DNA of 64,000 bases from Mycolicibacterium celeriflavum (GTDB taxonomy: Bacteria > Actinomycetota > Actinomycetes > Mycobacteriales > Mycobacteriaceae), in assembly GCF_010731795.1 (NCBI RefSeq), contig NZ_AP022591.1:1612001-1676000 (forward strand). The letters are read 5' to 3'. Position 1 is the stretch's first letter, and each line of letters starts with the position of its first letter. The position numbers and the translations under genes were made by a program. Positions 17,258-27,862 of the stretch are shown piece by piece. The notes beneath the pieces were generated by a model. The model was given only the letters and a program-made list of their open reading frames with translations, did not search any database and was not told the origin of the DNA.

Positions 17258-18622
17258 TCAGACGAGCTCGTAAGCGGTTTCGGCATGTTCGGTCTCATCG
17301 ATGCCGGTGTCCTCGTCTTCCGCGGTAACGCGCCAGCCCAACGGCTTAACGATAAAGGCAATGATCGCCGTCATGATGCCAGTGAAGATGACCGCCACCA
17401 ACGCGATCACCACCTGCACGACGAGTTGTCGGATGCCACCGCCGTAGAACAGGCCGGTCTCCATCGCCAAGAAGCCGATGCCGACCGTGCCCCACAGACC
17501 CGCTACCAGGTGCACACCGACCACGTCGAGCGAATCGTCGTAGCCGAACTTGTACTTCAGGCCGACTGCGAGAGCGGACAACACACCGGCGATGACGCCC
17601 AGGATCAACGACCCGATCGGCGACAGCGCACCGCAGGCCGGAGTGATCGCCACGAGGCCGGCGACAATGCCCGAGGCCGCGCCGACACTGGTCGCGTGAC
17701 CGTCCCGGATCCGCTCCACGAGCAACCAGCCGAGCATCGCCGCAGCAGTCGCGGCAGTGGTGTTGACCCAGACCTGGCCGGCGATCATGTCGGCCGCGCC
17801 TTCGGATCCCACGTTGAAGCCGAACCAGCCGAACCACAGGATGGCAGCGCCGAGCATCACGAACGGAATGTTGTGCGGCCGATAGGCCATCCTGCCGAAC
17901 CCGGTCCGCTTACCTAGCAGCAGCGCGAGTACCAGTGCGGCCATGCCCGCGTTGATGTGGACCACGGTGCCGCCGGCGAAGTCGATCGGAGCGACGTTCG
18001 CCATGCCTTCCTCGTTCACCCCGAACAGCTTCGCCGCGACGCCGTTGCCGGCCGCCGACAACAGGCCGCCGCCCCAAACCATATGGGCGAGTGGAAAATA
18101 CACCAGAGTGGCCCAGATTCCGCCGAACACGAGCCAGGTCCCGAACTTCATCCGCTCGGCCACCGCGCCACTGATGAGGGCGACCGTGATCACCGCGAAG
18201 GTGAGTTGGAAGCCGGCCCAGACGATCGCGGGAACCGTGCCGAAGCCGCCGAGGACGTAGAGGGTGTTCTCGCCGATCTCCTTGGTTTCCAGTAGCGGAC
18301 TCAACCCGAAAAGCGCGAACGGATTGTCGAATACGCCGAGGATGTCGCCGGTACCGGTGTGCGCCGATGCGAACGACATCGAGTATCCCCACAGCACGTA
18401 GATGACACTCACGACGCCGAGGGTGCCGAACGACATCATCATCATGTTCAGCACCGACTTCTGCCGGGAGAGCCCACCGTAGAAGAACGCCAGACCGGGC
18501 GTCATGAACAGCACGAGCGCCGCGGCCATCAGCACCCATGCGGTGTCGCCCGCGCTCAAGCCCTCCGGGCCGAACGGCGCGAACGCATCATCGGGTAGAG
18601 CCAGGGGTAAGGCTGAAACCAC
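17258..18622 (-). CDS. amt: Ammonium transporter
   Basis: This 454-residue membrane protein has about 11 helices, with the Amt signatures FYGGLSRQKSVLNMMMM, DFAGGTVVHINAGMAALVLALLLGKR and GVHLVAGLWGTVGIGFLA (pore histidines in VVHIN and GVHLV). The start is GTG at 18622, with an AAGGAGG ribosome binding site 10 nt upstream. It is the first gene of the nitrogen operon and has GlnR-like boxes in its promoter region, so induction in nitrogen limitation is expected. Confidence 0.96.
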   Translation of the reverse strand: MVSALPLALPDDAFAPFGPEGLSAGDTAWVLMAAALVLFMTPGLAFFYGGLSRQKSVLNMMMMSFGTLGVVSVIYVLWGYSMSFASAHTGTGDILGVFDNPFALFGLSPLLETKEIGENTLYVLGGFGTVPAIVWAGFQLTFAVITVALISGAVAERMKFGTWLVFGGIWATLVYFPLAHMVWGGGLLSAAGNGVAAKLFGVNEEGMANVAPIDFAGGTVVHINAGMAALVLALLLGKRTGFGRMAYRPHNIPFVMLGAAILWFGWFGFNVGSEGAADMIAGQVWVNTTAATAAAMLGWLLVERIRDGHATSVGAASGIVAGLVAITPACGALSPIGSLILGVIAGVLSALAVGLKYKFGYDDSLDVVGVHLVAGLWGTVGIGFLAMETGLFYGGGIRQLVVQVVIALVAVIFTGIMTAIIAFIVKPLGWRVTAEDEDTGIDETEHAETAYELV

Positions 18623-18688
18623 TTTGTGTGAACCTCCTTGGGAAGTACGCCGATCGGATCGGCCTCCCGAAGAGACTCTTCGGCTCGC

Positions 18689-18758
18689 GTTTCACCGGTG
18701 ATTCTGTTCGGTTTCCAGAAAGTGAACGCGCACGCCAGAAGCGTTACGCTCGTGTTTC
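18689..18758 (-). promoter_or_regulatory. GlnR-like operator array upstream of amt
   Basis: On the minus strand TTCAC-n6-GAAAC-n6-GAATC-n6-GAAAC (18726-18689) reproduces the spacing of the actinobacterial GlnR double box gTnAC-n6-GaAAC. A second pair, GAAAC-n6-GTAAC (18758-18743), lies upstream with the same 6-nt spacing. The boxes sit 67-136 nt before the amt start. In M. smegmatis the amt-glnB-glnD operon is a known GlnR target, which supports the reading. Confidence 0.72.
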
Positions 18759-18783
18759 TGCCGGGCGCGGCGAGGCCAAACGC

Positions 18784-20136
18784 CTACCCGAGCAGCGCGT
18801 CGACGAAGGCCGCAGGCTCGAACGGCGCGAGATCGTCGGCGCCTTCCCCGAGCCCAACCAGTTTGACCGGCACCCCCAGTTCCTGCTGCACCCGAAAGAC
18901 GATTCCACCCTTGGCCGTGCCGTCGAGTTTCGTCAGCACGACGCCGGTGATGTCGACGACTTCAGCGAACACCCTGGCCTGCGGCAGACCGTTCTGGCCG
19001 ATCGTGGCGTCGAGCACCAGCAGTACCTCGTCGACCTCGGCTCGGCGACTGACCACCCGCTTCACCTTGCCCAGTTCGTCCATCAGTCCGGTCTTGGTGT
19101 GCAGCCGCCCGGCGGTGTCGATGACGATGACGTCGGCGCCGTCCTCGACGCCTTTGTCGACCGCGTCGAAGGCCACCGATGCGGGATCGGCGCCCTCCGC
19201 GCCACGCACCACATGTGCGCCCACCCGCGACGCCCAGGACTGCAACTGATCGGCCGCGGCGGCCCGGAAGGTATCGGCCGCGCCGAGCACCACGCGGCGT
19301 CCGTCGGCGACCAGCACGCGGGCCAGCTTGCCGACGGTGGTGGTCTTGCCGGTGCCGTTGACCCCGACGACCAACAACACCGACGGCTTGTCCGCATGCG
19401 GCAGCGCCTTGATCGACCGGTCCAGGTCGGGCCGCAGTTCGGCGATCAGGACTTCACGCAGCACGGCGCGGGCGTCTGCCTCGCTGCGCACGTTGCTGCT
19501 GGCCATCCGGGCGCGCAGCGACGACACCACAGACTCCGTCACGACCGGCCCGAGGTCGGCGATCAGCAATGTGTCCTCGACCTCTTCCCAGGACGCCTCG
19601 TCGAGGTCACCGCCGCCGAGCAGGCCCAGCATGCTGCGGCCGAGCGCGTTGTGCGACTTGGCCAGGCGGCCGCGCAGCCGCTCCAGCCGGCCTTCCGTCG
19701 GCGCGATCTCGTCGAGCGCGGGAGCGGCCGGGGCGGCAGCGGTCGGCGCCGCGGGTTCACTCGGCTTCTCGGGCGCGGGGATGGTCGGCGGCGCAGCGGG
19801 CTTCTCAGGGGGCTTCTCGACCGGCGCCTCGGGAAGTTGCACGTCGGCGATCGGGCGCTTGGGCGAGTCCCGCGGAATCGTGGCGTCATCACCGACCGCG
19901 GGCAGCCCGCTGGTGTCGATCCGCTCGGCCGGCCTCGCCGGCGCGGACTGGCTGAACGTGATGCCCGACGAGGCTGTGTAGCCCCCGGAGCGGTCGATCT
20001 GGGTGGCCGTGTCGGCCTTCTTCAAACTGATCCGGCGGCGCCGGTATCGCACCAGGCCAACGACCAGCGCGACGACCAGCAGTACGGCGATGACCGCAAT
20101 CGCGATCCACAAACCCAACCAGGCAGCTTCTGTCAC
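18784..20136 (-). CDS. ftsY: Signal recognition particle receptor FtsY
   Basis: This 450-residue SRP receptor GTPase starts at GTG 20136. The N-terminus is a transmembrane helix (LGLWIAIAVIAVLLVVALVVGLVRYRRRR), so it is membrane-anchored as in other actinobacteria. An acidic, Pro/Ala-rich linker follows (residues ~60-130). The NG domain has GVNGTGKTTTVGKLA, DTAGRLHTK and TKLDGTAKGG. It lies downstream of smc on the same strand, with a 143-nt gap holding a palindrome. Confidence 0.97.
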   Translation of the reverse strand: MTEAAWLGLWIAIAVIAVLLVVALVVGLVRYRRRRISLKKADTATQIDRSGGYTASSGITFSQSAPARPAERIDTSGLPAVGDDATIPRDSPKRPIADVQLPEAPVEKPPEKPAAPPTIPAPEKPSEPAAPTAAAPAAPALDEIAPTEGRLERLRGRLAKSHNALGRSMLGLLGGGDLDEASWEEVEDTLLIADLGPVVTESVVSSLRARMASSNVRSEADARAVLREVLIAELRPDLDRSIKALPHADKPSVLLVVGVNGTGKTTTVGKLARVLVADGRRVVLGAADTFRAAAADQLQSWASRVGAHVVRGAEGADPASVAFDAVDKGVEDGADVIVIDTAGRLHTKTGLMDELGKVKRVVSRRAEVDEVLLVLDATIGQNGLPQARVFAEVVDITGVVLTKLDGTAKGGIVFRVQQELGVPVKLVGLGEGADDLAPFEPAAFVDALLG

Positions 20137-20210
20137 CGCGCCATTGTCTCAAGGCGGGTAGCCGGTGACCCGTGACGCCCCCACGGCCGCGAGCCGCGGT
20201 CAGTGGCCAC

Positions 20211-20255
20211 TAACGGGTTGATTACTCGCATCAGGTGCAGACGATCAACCGGTTA
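20211..20255. repeat. Inverted repeat after smc (arm TAACSGGTTGAT)
   Basis: Arms 20211-20222 and 20244-20255 are complementary with one mismatch around a 21-nt spacer. The element starts 24 nt beyond the smc stop codon. Its arm matches that of the palindrome at 9178-9227, which also lies just beyond a minus-strand stop. The pair may be a gene-end hairpin or repetitive-element family rather than two unrelated terminators. Confidence 0.6.
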
Positions 20256-20279
20256 GAGCTCGAGAAGGCCCTGCGCGCC

Positions 20280-23200
20280 TTAGTTGGTGGCTGCGACCAA
20301 TTCCTGACCACGCATCCGCTGGCTGATCACCGTGGTGATGCCGTCGTCGCGCATGGTCACCCCGTACAGGGCGTCGGCGACTTCCATCGTCGGCTTCTGG
20401 TGCGTGATGACGATCAGCTGAGAGCGCTCGCGCAGCTGCTCGAACAGGCTGATCAGCCGGCGCAGGTTCACGTCGTCGAGCGCCGCCTCGACCTCATCCA
20501 TCACGTAGAACGGCGAAGGCCTGGCACGGAAGATCGCGACCAGCATCGCGACCGCGGTCAACGACTTCTCTCCGCCGGACAGCAGCGACAGCCGCTTGAT
20601 CTTCTTGCCCGGCGGACGCGCCTCGACCTCGATGCCGGTGGTGAGCATGTCGTTGGGGTCGGTCAGCAACAGCCTGCCCTCACCACCGGGGAACAGGGCA
20701 GAAAACACCCCGCGGAACTCGCGTTCCACGTCGGTGTACGCCTCGGTGAACACCTGCAGGATGCGCGCGTCGACGTCATCGATCACATCGAGAAGATCCT
20801 TGCGCGCGCCCTTGACGTCCTCGAGTTGAGTGGACAGGAAGTTGTAGCGCTCCTCGAGCGCGGCGAACTCCTCGAGCGCAAGGGGGTTGACCCGGCCCAG
20901 CTCGTTGAGCTCGCGCTCGGCCTTCTTGGCGCGCCGTTCCTGAGTCGCCCGGTCGAACGGCATCGGGGCGGGCGCGGTGACCTGCTCGCCGCGCTCGCGC
21001 GCCTGCTCGAACTCGGCCATCTCCAGTTCCGTAGGCGGCAGTGGAACACCCGGGCCGTATTCGGCGACCAGATCATCGGTCGCCATGCCGAACTGTTCGA
21101 GGATCTGCTCCTCGAGCTGCTCGATACGCATTGCCGCTTGGGCCTTGGCGACTTCGTCCTTGTGCAGCGCCTCGGTCAGACCGTTGACCTTGATGGTGAG
21201 CTCGTTGACCAAGTCGCGCGTCTTGGCCAGCGCGGCGGTGCGGTGCTGACGTTCGGCGGCGACTTCGTCGCGAGCGCGTGACGCGACGGCCACGACGGCG
21301 CTCAACCGTTGTGCGACAAGGCGTCCCGAGTCCGCGACCGCGGCGGCCACCGCCGCTGCATGCTGGCGCGATTCACGGGCCCGAAGAGCGCGCAGCCTCG
21401 CCTCGCGCTCGGCGGCCGCCGCCCTGCGCAGCGAATCCGCCCTGCCGCGAACGGCATTCGCACGCTCCTCGGCGGTTCGCAGCGACAGCCGGGCCTCCAC
21501 CTCGGCACTGCGGGCGGCCTCCGCGGCGGCCATCGTCTCCTGGCGGTTGACGGGCTCCGCTTCGAACGTCGGCTCCTGCTGGGCGTTGTGCAGTCGCTGC
21601 TCGAGCCCGGCGAGCTCCTCGACGGTGCGCGAGCGGTTGGCCTCCAACTCGTTTCGCTGATGGATCAGCCGTTGCCATTCGTCGTCGGCGGCGCGGGCGT
21701 CCTGGCCGAGTCGACCCAGCTGCTCGTAGATCGCCGAGATGGCGGCGTCGGATTCGTTGAGCGCGGCGAGTGCCTGCTCCGCGGTATCCTGACGGTTCGC
21801 CTGTTCGGTCAGCGCGCCGGACAACGCCGCGGTCAGCTCGCCGACCTGCCTCTCGGCCTCGGCCAGCTCGGTGCGGGCCTTCTCGACCTCCGAGGCGATC
21901 TCGAGCGTGCTCGGTTTGCGGTCCGACCCGCCGCTGACCCAGCCCGCCCCGACCAGATCGCCATCGGTGGTGACGGCCCGTAGTTTGGGCCGCGAGGCGA
22001 CGACGTCGAGCGCAGCGGCCAGCTCCGACACCACCACGACGTCTGAGAGCATCGCCCGGATCGCACCCTGCAGTCGCGGCGGCGCTTCGACCAGCTCCAC
22101 CGCCCACACGGCGTCGACGGGCAGTGATTCAGCTTGCGGCGGCGCGTGATTCGGCCAATCACCGAGCACGATCGCCGCCCGCCCGCCGTCGGACTCCTTG
22201 AGCGCCGCGACCGCGGCGCGGGCGGCCCCGGGGCTTTCGGCGGCGACCGCGTCGGCGGCGGCACCGAGCACCGCCGCGACGGCCACCTCATAGCCGTCGC
22301 GCACCTTCAACAGGTTGGCGATCGAGCCCAGAAGCCCTGCGCCACCACGATTTTGCTGTAGCCAGGCCGCACCGTCCTTGCGATCCAGACCGACCGAAAG
22401 GGCTTCGATGCGAGCGCGCAGCGAGGCGACCTGACGTTCTGCGCCACGCTCGGCGGCCTGCAGCTCGGCGACGCGTTCGTCGGCCAGCCGCAGCGCGGTC
22501 ACCGTGCGGTCGTGGTGTTCGTCCAGACCGACTTCGCCGGCGTCGAGTTCACCGACGCGGCTTTGCACGGTCTCGAACTCGGCCTGGGTCTGCTGGGCCC
22601 GGGCGGCCGCCTCGTCGATGCCGCCGGTGAGGCGGGCGACGGTTTCGTCGATGGACTCCACGCGGGTGCGCATGGTGTCTACCTGGCCGGCCAGCCGGGC
22701 CAGGCCCTCGCGGCGGTCGGCTTCTGCGCGCGCGGCGGCCATGTGCGCACGTTCGGCCTCGGCGGCGACGCGCTCACGCTCGGCCAGCTCGGCACGGGCC
22801 GCCTCCAGCTTCGCGCGGGATTCGGTCAGCTCGTCGAGCAGTTGCCGCTCCTGGGCGGCGATTTCGTTTGCTTGGGCTTCCAGGGCATCGGGATCAGGCC
22901 CCGTCGACGCCTCGGGCTCGATTTCGAGGTGCTGCGCTCGCTCGCTGGCGATGCGCACTGTTGCACTGACTCGTTCGGCGAGCGCCGACAGCGAGAACCA
23001 GGTCTGCTGTGCGGCGTCGGCGCGTTCGCTGAGGCCGGCGACCGCCGCTTCATGGGCGGCCAGCTCCGTGGTCTTGGCGTCCAACAGTGTCGCGATCTCA
23101 TCGTGCTCGCGGCGCAGCGTGGTTTCGGCCTGGTTGGTGTTCTCGAAGTCGGCACGGCGTGTGACGAGGTCGTCGGCGGCCAGGCGCAGCCGGGCGTCAC

Positions 23201-23867
23201 GCAGGTCGGCCTGAATCGTCTGGGCGCGACGGGCCATCTCGGCCTGCCGCCCGAGCGGCTTGAGTTGACGGCGCAGTTCGGTGGTCAGGTCGCTCAGCCG
23301 GTTGAGGTTGGCCGACATCGCATCGAGCTTGCGGACCGCCTTCTCCTTGCGCTTGCGGTGCTTGAGAACGCCGGCTGCCTCCTCGATGAACGCCCGCCGG
23401 TCCTCGGGCCGCGATTCCAGGATCTCCGAGAGCTTGCCCTGTCCGACGATGACGTGCATCTCGCGGCCGATGCCGGAGTCGGACAGCAGTTCCTGGACAT
23501 CCATCAATCGGCAACTGCTGCCGTTGATCTCGTACTCACTGCCGCCGTCGCGGAACATCCGCCGGGTGATCGACACCTCGGAGTACTCGATCGGCAGCGA
23601 GTTGTCGGAGTTGTCGATCGTGACCGTGACCTCGGCGCGGCCAAGCGGCGGCCGCGACGACGTCCCGGCGAAGATGACGTCTTCCATCTTGCCGCCGCGC
23701 AGCGTCTTGGCGCCCTGTTCGCCCATCACCCAACTCAGCGCGTCGACCACATTGGACTTACCCGAACCGTTGGGCCCGACGACGCACGTGATGCCTGGCT
23801 CGAAGCGCAGAGTCGTCGGCGAAGCAAACGACTTGAAGCCCTTCAGGGTCAGACTCTTGAGGTGCAC
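20280..23867 (-). CDS. smc: Chromosome segregation ATPase Smc
   Basis: Smc dimers organise and compact the chromosome with ScpA and ScpB. The ~1195 residues have the N-terminal ATPase lobe with Walker [10 protein letters not shown] and long heptad-rich coiled coils. A hinge (around [20 protein letters not shown]) separates the coils, and the C-terminal lobe has [13 protein letters not shown] and the Walker [14 protein letters not shown] use the GTG at 23867 ([14 protein letters not shown]), which matches the family N-terminus; GTG at 23879 is also open. It begins 26 nt after acyP. Confidence 0.96.
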   Translation of the reverse strand: MHLKSLTLKGFKSFASPTTLRFEPGITCVVGPNGSGKSNVVDALSWVMGEQGAKTLRGGKMEDVIFAGTSSRPPLGRAEVTVTIDNSDNSLPIEYSEVSITRRMFRDGGSEYEINGSSCRLMDVQELLSDSGIGREMHVIVGQGKLSEILESRPEDRRAFIEEAAGVLKHRKRKEKAVRKLDAMSANLNRLSDLTTELRRQLKPLGRQAEMARRAQTIQADLRDARLRLAADDLVTRRADFENTNQAETTLRREHDEIATLLDAKTTELAAHEAAVAGLSERADAAQQTWFSLSALAERVSATVRIASERAQHLEIEPEASTGPDPDALEAQANEIAAQERQLLDELTESRAKLEAARAELAERERVAAEAERAHMAAARAEADRREGLARLAGQVDTMRTRVESIDETVARLTGGIDEAAARAQQTQAEFETVQSRVGELDAGEVGLDEHHDRTVTALRLADERVAELQAAERGAERQVASLRARIEALSVGLDRKDGAAWLQQNRGGAGLLGSIANLLKVRDGYEVAVAAVLGAAADAVAAESPGAARAAVAALKESDGGRAAIVLGDWPNHAPPQAESLPVDAVWAVELVEAPPRLQGAIRAMLSDVVVVSELAAALDVVASRPKLRAVTTDGDLVGAGWVSGGSDRKPSTLEIASEVEKARTELAEAERQVGELTAALSGALTEQANRQDTAEQALAALNESDAAISAIYEQLGRLGQDARAADDEWQRLIHQRNELEANRSRTVEELAGLEQRLHNAQQEPTFEAEPVNRQETMAAAEAARSAEVEARLSLRTAEERANAVRGRADSLRRAAAAEREARLRALRARESRQHAAAVAAAVADSGRLVAQRLSAVVAVASRARDEVAAERQHRTAALAKTRDLVNELTIKVNGLTEALHKDEVAKAQAAMRIEQLEEQILEQFGMATDDLVAEYGPGVPLPPTELEMAEFEQARERGEQVTAPAPMPFDRATQERRAKKAERELNELGRVNPLALEEFAALEERYNFLSTQLEDVKGARKDLLDVIDDVDARILQVFTEAYTDVEREFRGVFSALFPGGEGRLLLTDPNDMLTTGIEVEARPPGKKIKRLSLLSGGEKSLTAVAMLVAIFRARPSPFYVMDEVEAALDDVNLRRLISLFEQLRERSQLIVITHQKPTMEVADALYGVTMRDDGITTVISQRMRGQELVAATN

Positions 23868-23893
23868 GACGTGCCACACTACCGCCGCTCGGG

Positions 23894-24178
23894 CTAGCGC
23901 TCGGTGAACCCATCTAGCGAGTCGCGGGGTTCTGTGAAGTCGGCGACGACGTTGTCGACCCGACCCGGCGCCTCACCGCTTTGCAGCAGGTCAAGTAGTC
24001 GCTGGCACGCTTCACGTCGGCCCTCGGCGACCACTTGCACCCGGCCGTCGGGCTTGTTGGCCGCGAAGCCGGTCAGCCCGAGTTCCAGTGCACGCGCCCT
24101 CGTCCACCACCGGAAGCCGACACCTTGGACGTGGCCGTGCACCCATGCCGTCAGGCGTACCTCAGCTAACTCCTGCAT
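23894..24178 (-). CDS. acyP: Acylphosphatase
   Basis: It hydrolyses acyl-phosphates such as acetyl-phosphate. The 94 residues contain the family signature [18 protein letters not shown] (the catalytic Arg is in GFRWW) and the second conserved Asn in [11 protein letters not shown]. The start ATG at 24178 is 6 nt after GAGG and lies inside the end of the osmC-like gene (overlap 17 nt). The conserved order is smc-acyP-osmC. Confidence 0.93.
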   Translation of the reverse strand: MQELAEVRLTAWVHGHVQGVGFRWWTRARALELGLTGFAANKPDGRVQVVAEGRREACQRLLDLLQSGEAPGRVDNVVADFTEPRDSLDGFTER

Positions 24179-24578
24179 CATGTACCTCAAACGTCACTTT
24201 CGTCCCGGACTTGAGGGTGCGGCCGACGGTGCAGACCTGGTCGATCGCGCGCTCGACCACCGTGAGTACCCGCGCGACCTCGGCCTCTGACAAGCCGGAC
24301 AGGTCCAGTTCCATGTGCTCCTCGAGCAGCGGATACCGCTCCTGCTCGCGGTCGGGGGGACCGGAGACGCGGATCGTCGTGCGGTAGTCGTCGCCGAGCC
24401 TGCGTCGCAGCGGCGCGTCACTGGCCATACCGCTGCATGCCGCCAGCGCGATCTTCATCAGTTCGCCCGGCGTGAACACTCCATCGACGTCCTCGCTGCC
24501 GACGAGCACCTCGGCGCCCCGCGAGCTACGGCCGGTGTAGCGGCGCTCCCCCGTCCGCTCAACCCACAGTTCCGTCAT
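24162..24578 (-). CDS. OsmC/Ohr-family peroxide reductase
   Basis: This 138-residue protein has the OsmC fold, whose members reduce organic hydroperoxides with two cysteines. One cysteine is clear in [14 protein letters not shown] and the second is in [14 protein letters not shown], so the active-site pair is present. This corresponds to the Rv2923c position. No thiol partner gene is adjacent. Confidence 0.9.
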   Translation of the reverse strand: MTELWVERTGERRYTGRSSRGAEVLVGSEDVDGVFTPGELMKIALAACSGMASDAPLRRRLGDDYRTTIRVSGPPDREQERYPLLEEHMELDLSGLSEAEVARVLTVVERAIDQVCTVGRTLKSGTKVTFEVHDAGVS

Positions 24579-24736
24579 GAACTATTTGTACAGCGCGTGC
24601 CCCCACCTCATTCCCTGCTGTACCGCTCGTCGCAGCGATCGACGTTTCGCAGAGATCGTGCGAGAAGCGAGCTGGAAAACGTCGGGCAGTGGGGCTGGAG
24701 TGGCTGCTGTGACTCCGCGGCGCCACGGAGCGCAGT

Positions 24737-25594
24737 TTAGTTGCCCCGCACTCGCGGCCGGGGTTGGCATTTCGGGCAGTAGAACGACGAGCGGTTCATG
24801 AACTTCTCCCGCCGCATCACCGCACCGCAGCGCCGGCACGGCTCACCTTCGCGACCGTAGGCGTCCAGCGACCGGTCAAAGTAGCCGGATTCGCCGTTGA
24901 CGTTGACATACAGCGCATCAAACGACGTGCCGCCCTGCTCCAGCGCCTCGTGCATCACCTCGGCGGCCGCGTCGAGCACCTCCGCCAGTTTGGACCGGGT
25001 CAGCGACGACGCCAACCGGGCGCCGTTGGTCCTGGCACGCCACAGCGCCTCGTCCGCGTAGATGTTGCCGATGCCCGACACCACCGTCTGATCGAGCAGC
25101 TGACGCTTGATCTCAGAGTGCTTGTGCCGCAACACCGTAACCACACCATCGCGGTTGAACAGCGGATCCAGCGGGTCGCGGGCCAGATGAGCGACGGGCA
25201 CCGGCACCTCGCTGCCGTCGACGGTGACCATCTCGGTGAGCATCCAGCCGCCGAACGTGCGCTGATCGACGAAGCTCAGCGCCGTGCCGTCGTCGAGCAG
25301 GGCGGCGATGCGCAAGTGACTCTCGTTGGGCACCGAGCCCAGCAGCATCTGCCCGCTCATCCCCAGATGCACCACCAGCGCCGAACCGTCGTCCAAAATC
25401 AGCCACAGATACTTGCCCCGCCGGCCCGTGCCGACGATGCGGGAATTCAGCAGTCGCCCAGTCAGGTCGGCGGGGCCGGCCTCGTGCCTGCGCACCGCGC
25501 GGGGATGGTGGACGCGCACCGCGGTGATCGTCTTGTCGACGACGTACGCTTCCAGTCCGCGCCGGACAACCTCGACCTCGGGAAGCTCAGGCAT
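24737..25594 (-). CDS. fpg: Formamidopyrimidine-DNA glycosylase
   Basis: Fpg removes 8-oxoguanine and formamidopyrimidines and nicks the abasic site. The processed N-terminus PELPEVE supplies catalytic Pro2 and Glu3. The H2TH region ([19 protein letters not shown]) and the C-terminal zinc finger CRRC...CPKC are complete. The length of 285 residues is normal. It overlaps rnc by 8 nt in the conserved DUF177-rnc-fpg cluster. Confidence 0.97.
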   Translation of the reverse strand: MPELPEVEVVRRGLEAYVVDKTITAVRVHHPRAVRRHEAGPADLTGRLLNSRIVGTGRRGKYLWLILDDGSALVVHLGMSGQMLLGSVPNESHLRIAALLDDGTALSFVDQRTFGGWMLTEMVTVDGSEVPVPVAHLARDPLDPLFNRDGVVTVLRHKHSEIKRQLLDQTVVSGIGNIYADEALWRARTNGARLASSLTRSKLAEVLDAAAEVMHEALEQGGTSFDALYVNVNGESGYFDRSLDAYGREGEPCRRCGAVMRREKFMNRSSFYCPKCQPRPRVRGN

Positions 25595-26288
25595 CTACCT
25601 CGGCGGCGCTCAGCGCGTTCCAGGCCGCCGCGGCCGCCTTCAGCTCGGCCTCCTTCTTCGTGCGCCCGACACCCGTGCCGTATTCGGTGTCGGTGACGAC
25701 CACCGTCGCGGTGAATTCCTTGTCGTGGTCCGGCCCGGTGGAGGTGACGACGTAACTCGGTGCGCCCAGCCCGCGCGATGCGGTCAGTTCCTGCAGGCTG
25801 CTCTTCCAGTCCAGCCCGGCGCCGAGGGTCGGCGCGGTGTCCAACAGCTTGCCGAACAACCGCAGAATGACCTGCCGGGCGACCGTGATGCCGTGCTCGA
25901 GAAAGATTGCGCCGAGCAGGGATTCGACCCCGTCGGCCAGGATGCTGGCCTTACTCGCGCCGCCGGAGTTCTCCTCGCCCTTGCCCAACAACAGGTACGC
26001 GCCGAGCCCGTCTTCGGTCAGCTGACGACCCACCTCGGCAAGCGCCTGGGTGTTGACGATGCTGGCGCGCAGCTTGGCCAGATCGCCCTCCGACCGGTCG
26101 GGGTGCCGGTGGTAGAGCTCCTCGGTGATGGTCAGCCCGAGCACCGCGTCGCCGAGGAACTCCAGTCGCTCGTTGGTCGGCAGACCGCCGTTTTCATAGG
26201 AGTAGCTGCGGTGGGTGAGCGCGATGGTGAGCAGCTCGTCGGGCAGGTCGACACCCAGCGCCGCCAGCAGCGCCGCGCGGTCAGTCAC
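25587..26288 (-). CDS. rnc: Ribonuclease III
   Basis: RNase III cuts double-stranded RNA, including rRNA precursors. The 233 residues show the catalytic signature [14 protein letters not shown], a second acidic cluster ([12 protein letters not shown]), and a C-terminal double-stranded RNA-binding domain ([16 protein letters not shown]...[21 protein letters not shown]). The GTG start at 26288 overlaps the stop of the DUF177 gene by 8 nt, implying translational coupling. Confidence 0.97.
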   Translation of the reverse strand: MTDRAALLAALGVDLPDELLTIALTHRSYSYENGGLPTNERLEFLGDAVLGLTITEELYHRHPDRSEGDLAKLRASIVNTQALAEVGRQLTEDGLGAYLLLGKGEENSGGASKASILADGVESLLGAIFLEHGITVARQVILRLFGKLLDTAPTLGAGLDWKSSLQELTASRGLGAPSYVVTSTGPDHDKEFTATVVVTDTEYGTGVGRTKKEAELKAAAAAWNALSAAEVDA

Positions 26289-26856
26289 GCGTGTCCTCGT
26301 CCAGCATGCCGGCCAGCTTGGCCCAGCGCGGATCGATCCGCTCGTGGTGGTGCCCGGGTTCGGCCTCCGCCAACGCCACGCCGCAGTCCGGGCACAGTCC
26401 GGCGCAGTCCGGACGGCACAGCGGGACGAACGGCAGCGCCAACCCGACGGCGTCGATGATCGGCTGCTCCAGGTTGACGGTGTCGTCCACCACGCGACCG
26501 ACCTCGTCGGCCTCGGTCGTCTCGTCGGTGGCGCTGTCGGGGTAGGCGAACAGTTCGGTCAGATCGATCTCGACGTCACCGGTGACCGGCGTCAGACACC
26601 GTGCACACTCGCCCGCCGTCGGCGCGGAGACCGTGCCGGTGACCAGCACACCCTCCGACACCGACTCGACCCGCAGGTCGAGCGCCAGCGGGGCGCCTTC
26701 CTCGATGGCGATCAGGTCCAGCCCGATCCGCGACGGGCTGGGCACCGTCTCGGAGACAGCCATCATTGCCCCGGGCCGCCGACCCAGCCGGGAGATGTTG
26801 ATAACGAGCGGCGATTGTGACGCGCGATGCGTCGCCGCTTTGGCATGCGTCGCCAT
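26281..26856 (-). CDS. DUF177 / YceD-family protein
   Basis: This 191-residue protein starts at ATG 26856 ([21 protein letters not shown]); a much longer open frame into sepIVA is an artefact. Four cysteines ([10 protein letters not shown] and [13 protein letters not shown]) form a probable metal-binding site. YceD-type proteins affect 23S rRNA or L32 assembly, and in many bacteria rpmF follows. No rpmF gene is here; rnc follows instead. Confidence 0.9.
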   Translation of the reverse strand: MATHAKAATHRASQSPLVINISRLGRRPGAMMAVSETVPSPSRIGLDLIAIEEGAPLALDLRVESVSEGVLVTGTVSAPTAGECARCLTPVTGDVEIDLTELFAYPDSATDETTEADEVGRVVDDTVNLEQPIIDAVGLALPFVPLCRPDCAGLCPDCGVALAEAEPGHHHERIDPRWAKLAGMLDEDTRD

Positions 26857-26899
26857 GAGTGTCGAGTTTACGGCGAGGACTTTTGGCGGCCCTCGGCGC

Positions 26900-27637
26900 T
26901 CAGCGCGCTGCGTAGTCGTGAGTGCCCGCGGCGGTGCGGAGTTGGTGCCGGCCACGCCCGACCGAGCGCAGCGTGCCGTTGAGGAAGCCCTCGAACTCCG
27001 CGAGCTTACTGTCGACATAGATGTCGCACTCTCCGCGCAGCCGGTCGGCCTCGGCATGTGCCGAATCGATGAGCCGGGTCGCCTCGCCCGTCGCGGTCTG
27101 CACGATCTCGGTCTGCGACACCAGCCGCTGTTGCTCCTTGATGCCCTCCTGCACGGCCTTCTCGTAGGCGAGGTTGCCGCTCTCGATGAGCCGGTCGGCT
27201 TCGGACTTGGCCCGGCCGGTGCTGGCCTCGTACTCGCGCTTGGCGGTGGCGGCGATGCGGTTGGCTTCCTCGCGGGCCTCCCCGACCATCCGCTCGCTGT
27301 GCTGACGGGCCTCGGCCACCATGCGGTCGGCCTGGGCTTTCGCGTCGGCGAGCAGCCGGTCCGCCTCGGCTCGCGCGTGGTTGAGCAGCGAGTCGGCCTC
27401 GGCGGTCGCCGTCGACACCATCGAGTCGGAATGCTCCTTGGCCTCGCGAAGCATTCCGTCGCGGGCATCGAGGACATCCTGGGCGTCGTCGAGCTCACCG
27501 GGAATCGCGTCCTTGATGTCGTCGACCAACTCGAGGACATCGCCGCGGGGCACCACGCACCCTGCCGTCATCGGCACGCCGCGGGCTTCTTCCACAATCG
27601 CGCTCAGTTCATCGAGCGCCTCGAAAACTCGGTACAC
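26900..27637 (-). CDS. sepIVA: Septation protein SepIVA (DivIVA-domain coiled coil)
   Basis: This 245-residue protein has an N-terminal DivIVA-like segment (MYRVFEALDELSAIVEEARGVPMT). A long Ala/Glu-rich coiled coil follows, built on repeats such as EADRLLADAKAQADRMVAEAR. It is the Rv2927c-type protein required for septation and polar growth in mycobacteria. The GTG start at 27637 has a GGAGGG ribosome binding site. Its 43-nt gap to the DUF177 gene suggests an operon with rnc and fpg. Confidence 0.93.
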   Translation of the reverse strand: MYRVFEALDELSAIVEEARGVPMTAGCVVPRGDVLELVDDIKDAIPGELDDAQDVLDARDGMLREAKEHSDSMVSTATAEADSLLNHARAEADRLLADAKAQADRMVAEARQHSERMVGEAREEANRIAATAKREYEASTGRAKSEADRLIESGNLAYEKAVQEGIKEQQRLVSQTEIVQTATGEATRLIDSAHAEADRLRGECDIYVDSKLAEFEGFLNGTLRSVGRGRHQLRTAAGTHDYAAR

Positions 27638-27862
27638 GGCAACACCCTCCAGGCGTAGTTGACAGTTACCAGTGTGCCTGGTGTTGCCCGTGTGACTCGG
27701 CTTCCCGCCTCGGTGTGTCGCCTCGGACCTCGGTTATCCTCGGCATACACCCGCGGTTTGCTCCGTCGCACCGCTCTCCAAGCCGCAACTGCCTGTTGAA
27801 TCGCTTCTGCGCATTATGTCAAGCGCGCGGTTGCCGCGACGAGCGGGCGACGGGAAGCCGAG

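Noticed and set aside
22512..23897. 461-codon plus-strand frame opposite smc
   Set aside because: It is a shadow of the smc coding frame with no motif or ribosome binding site.
26281..27540. 419-codon frame that would extend the DUF177 protein through sepIVA
   Set aside because: The added part is Arg/Ser/Pro-rich shadow sequence of sepIVA. The family start is ATG 26856.
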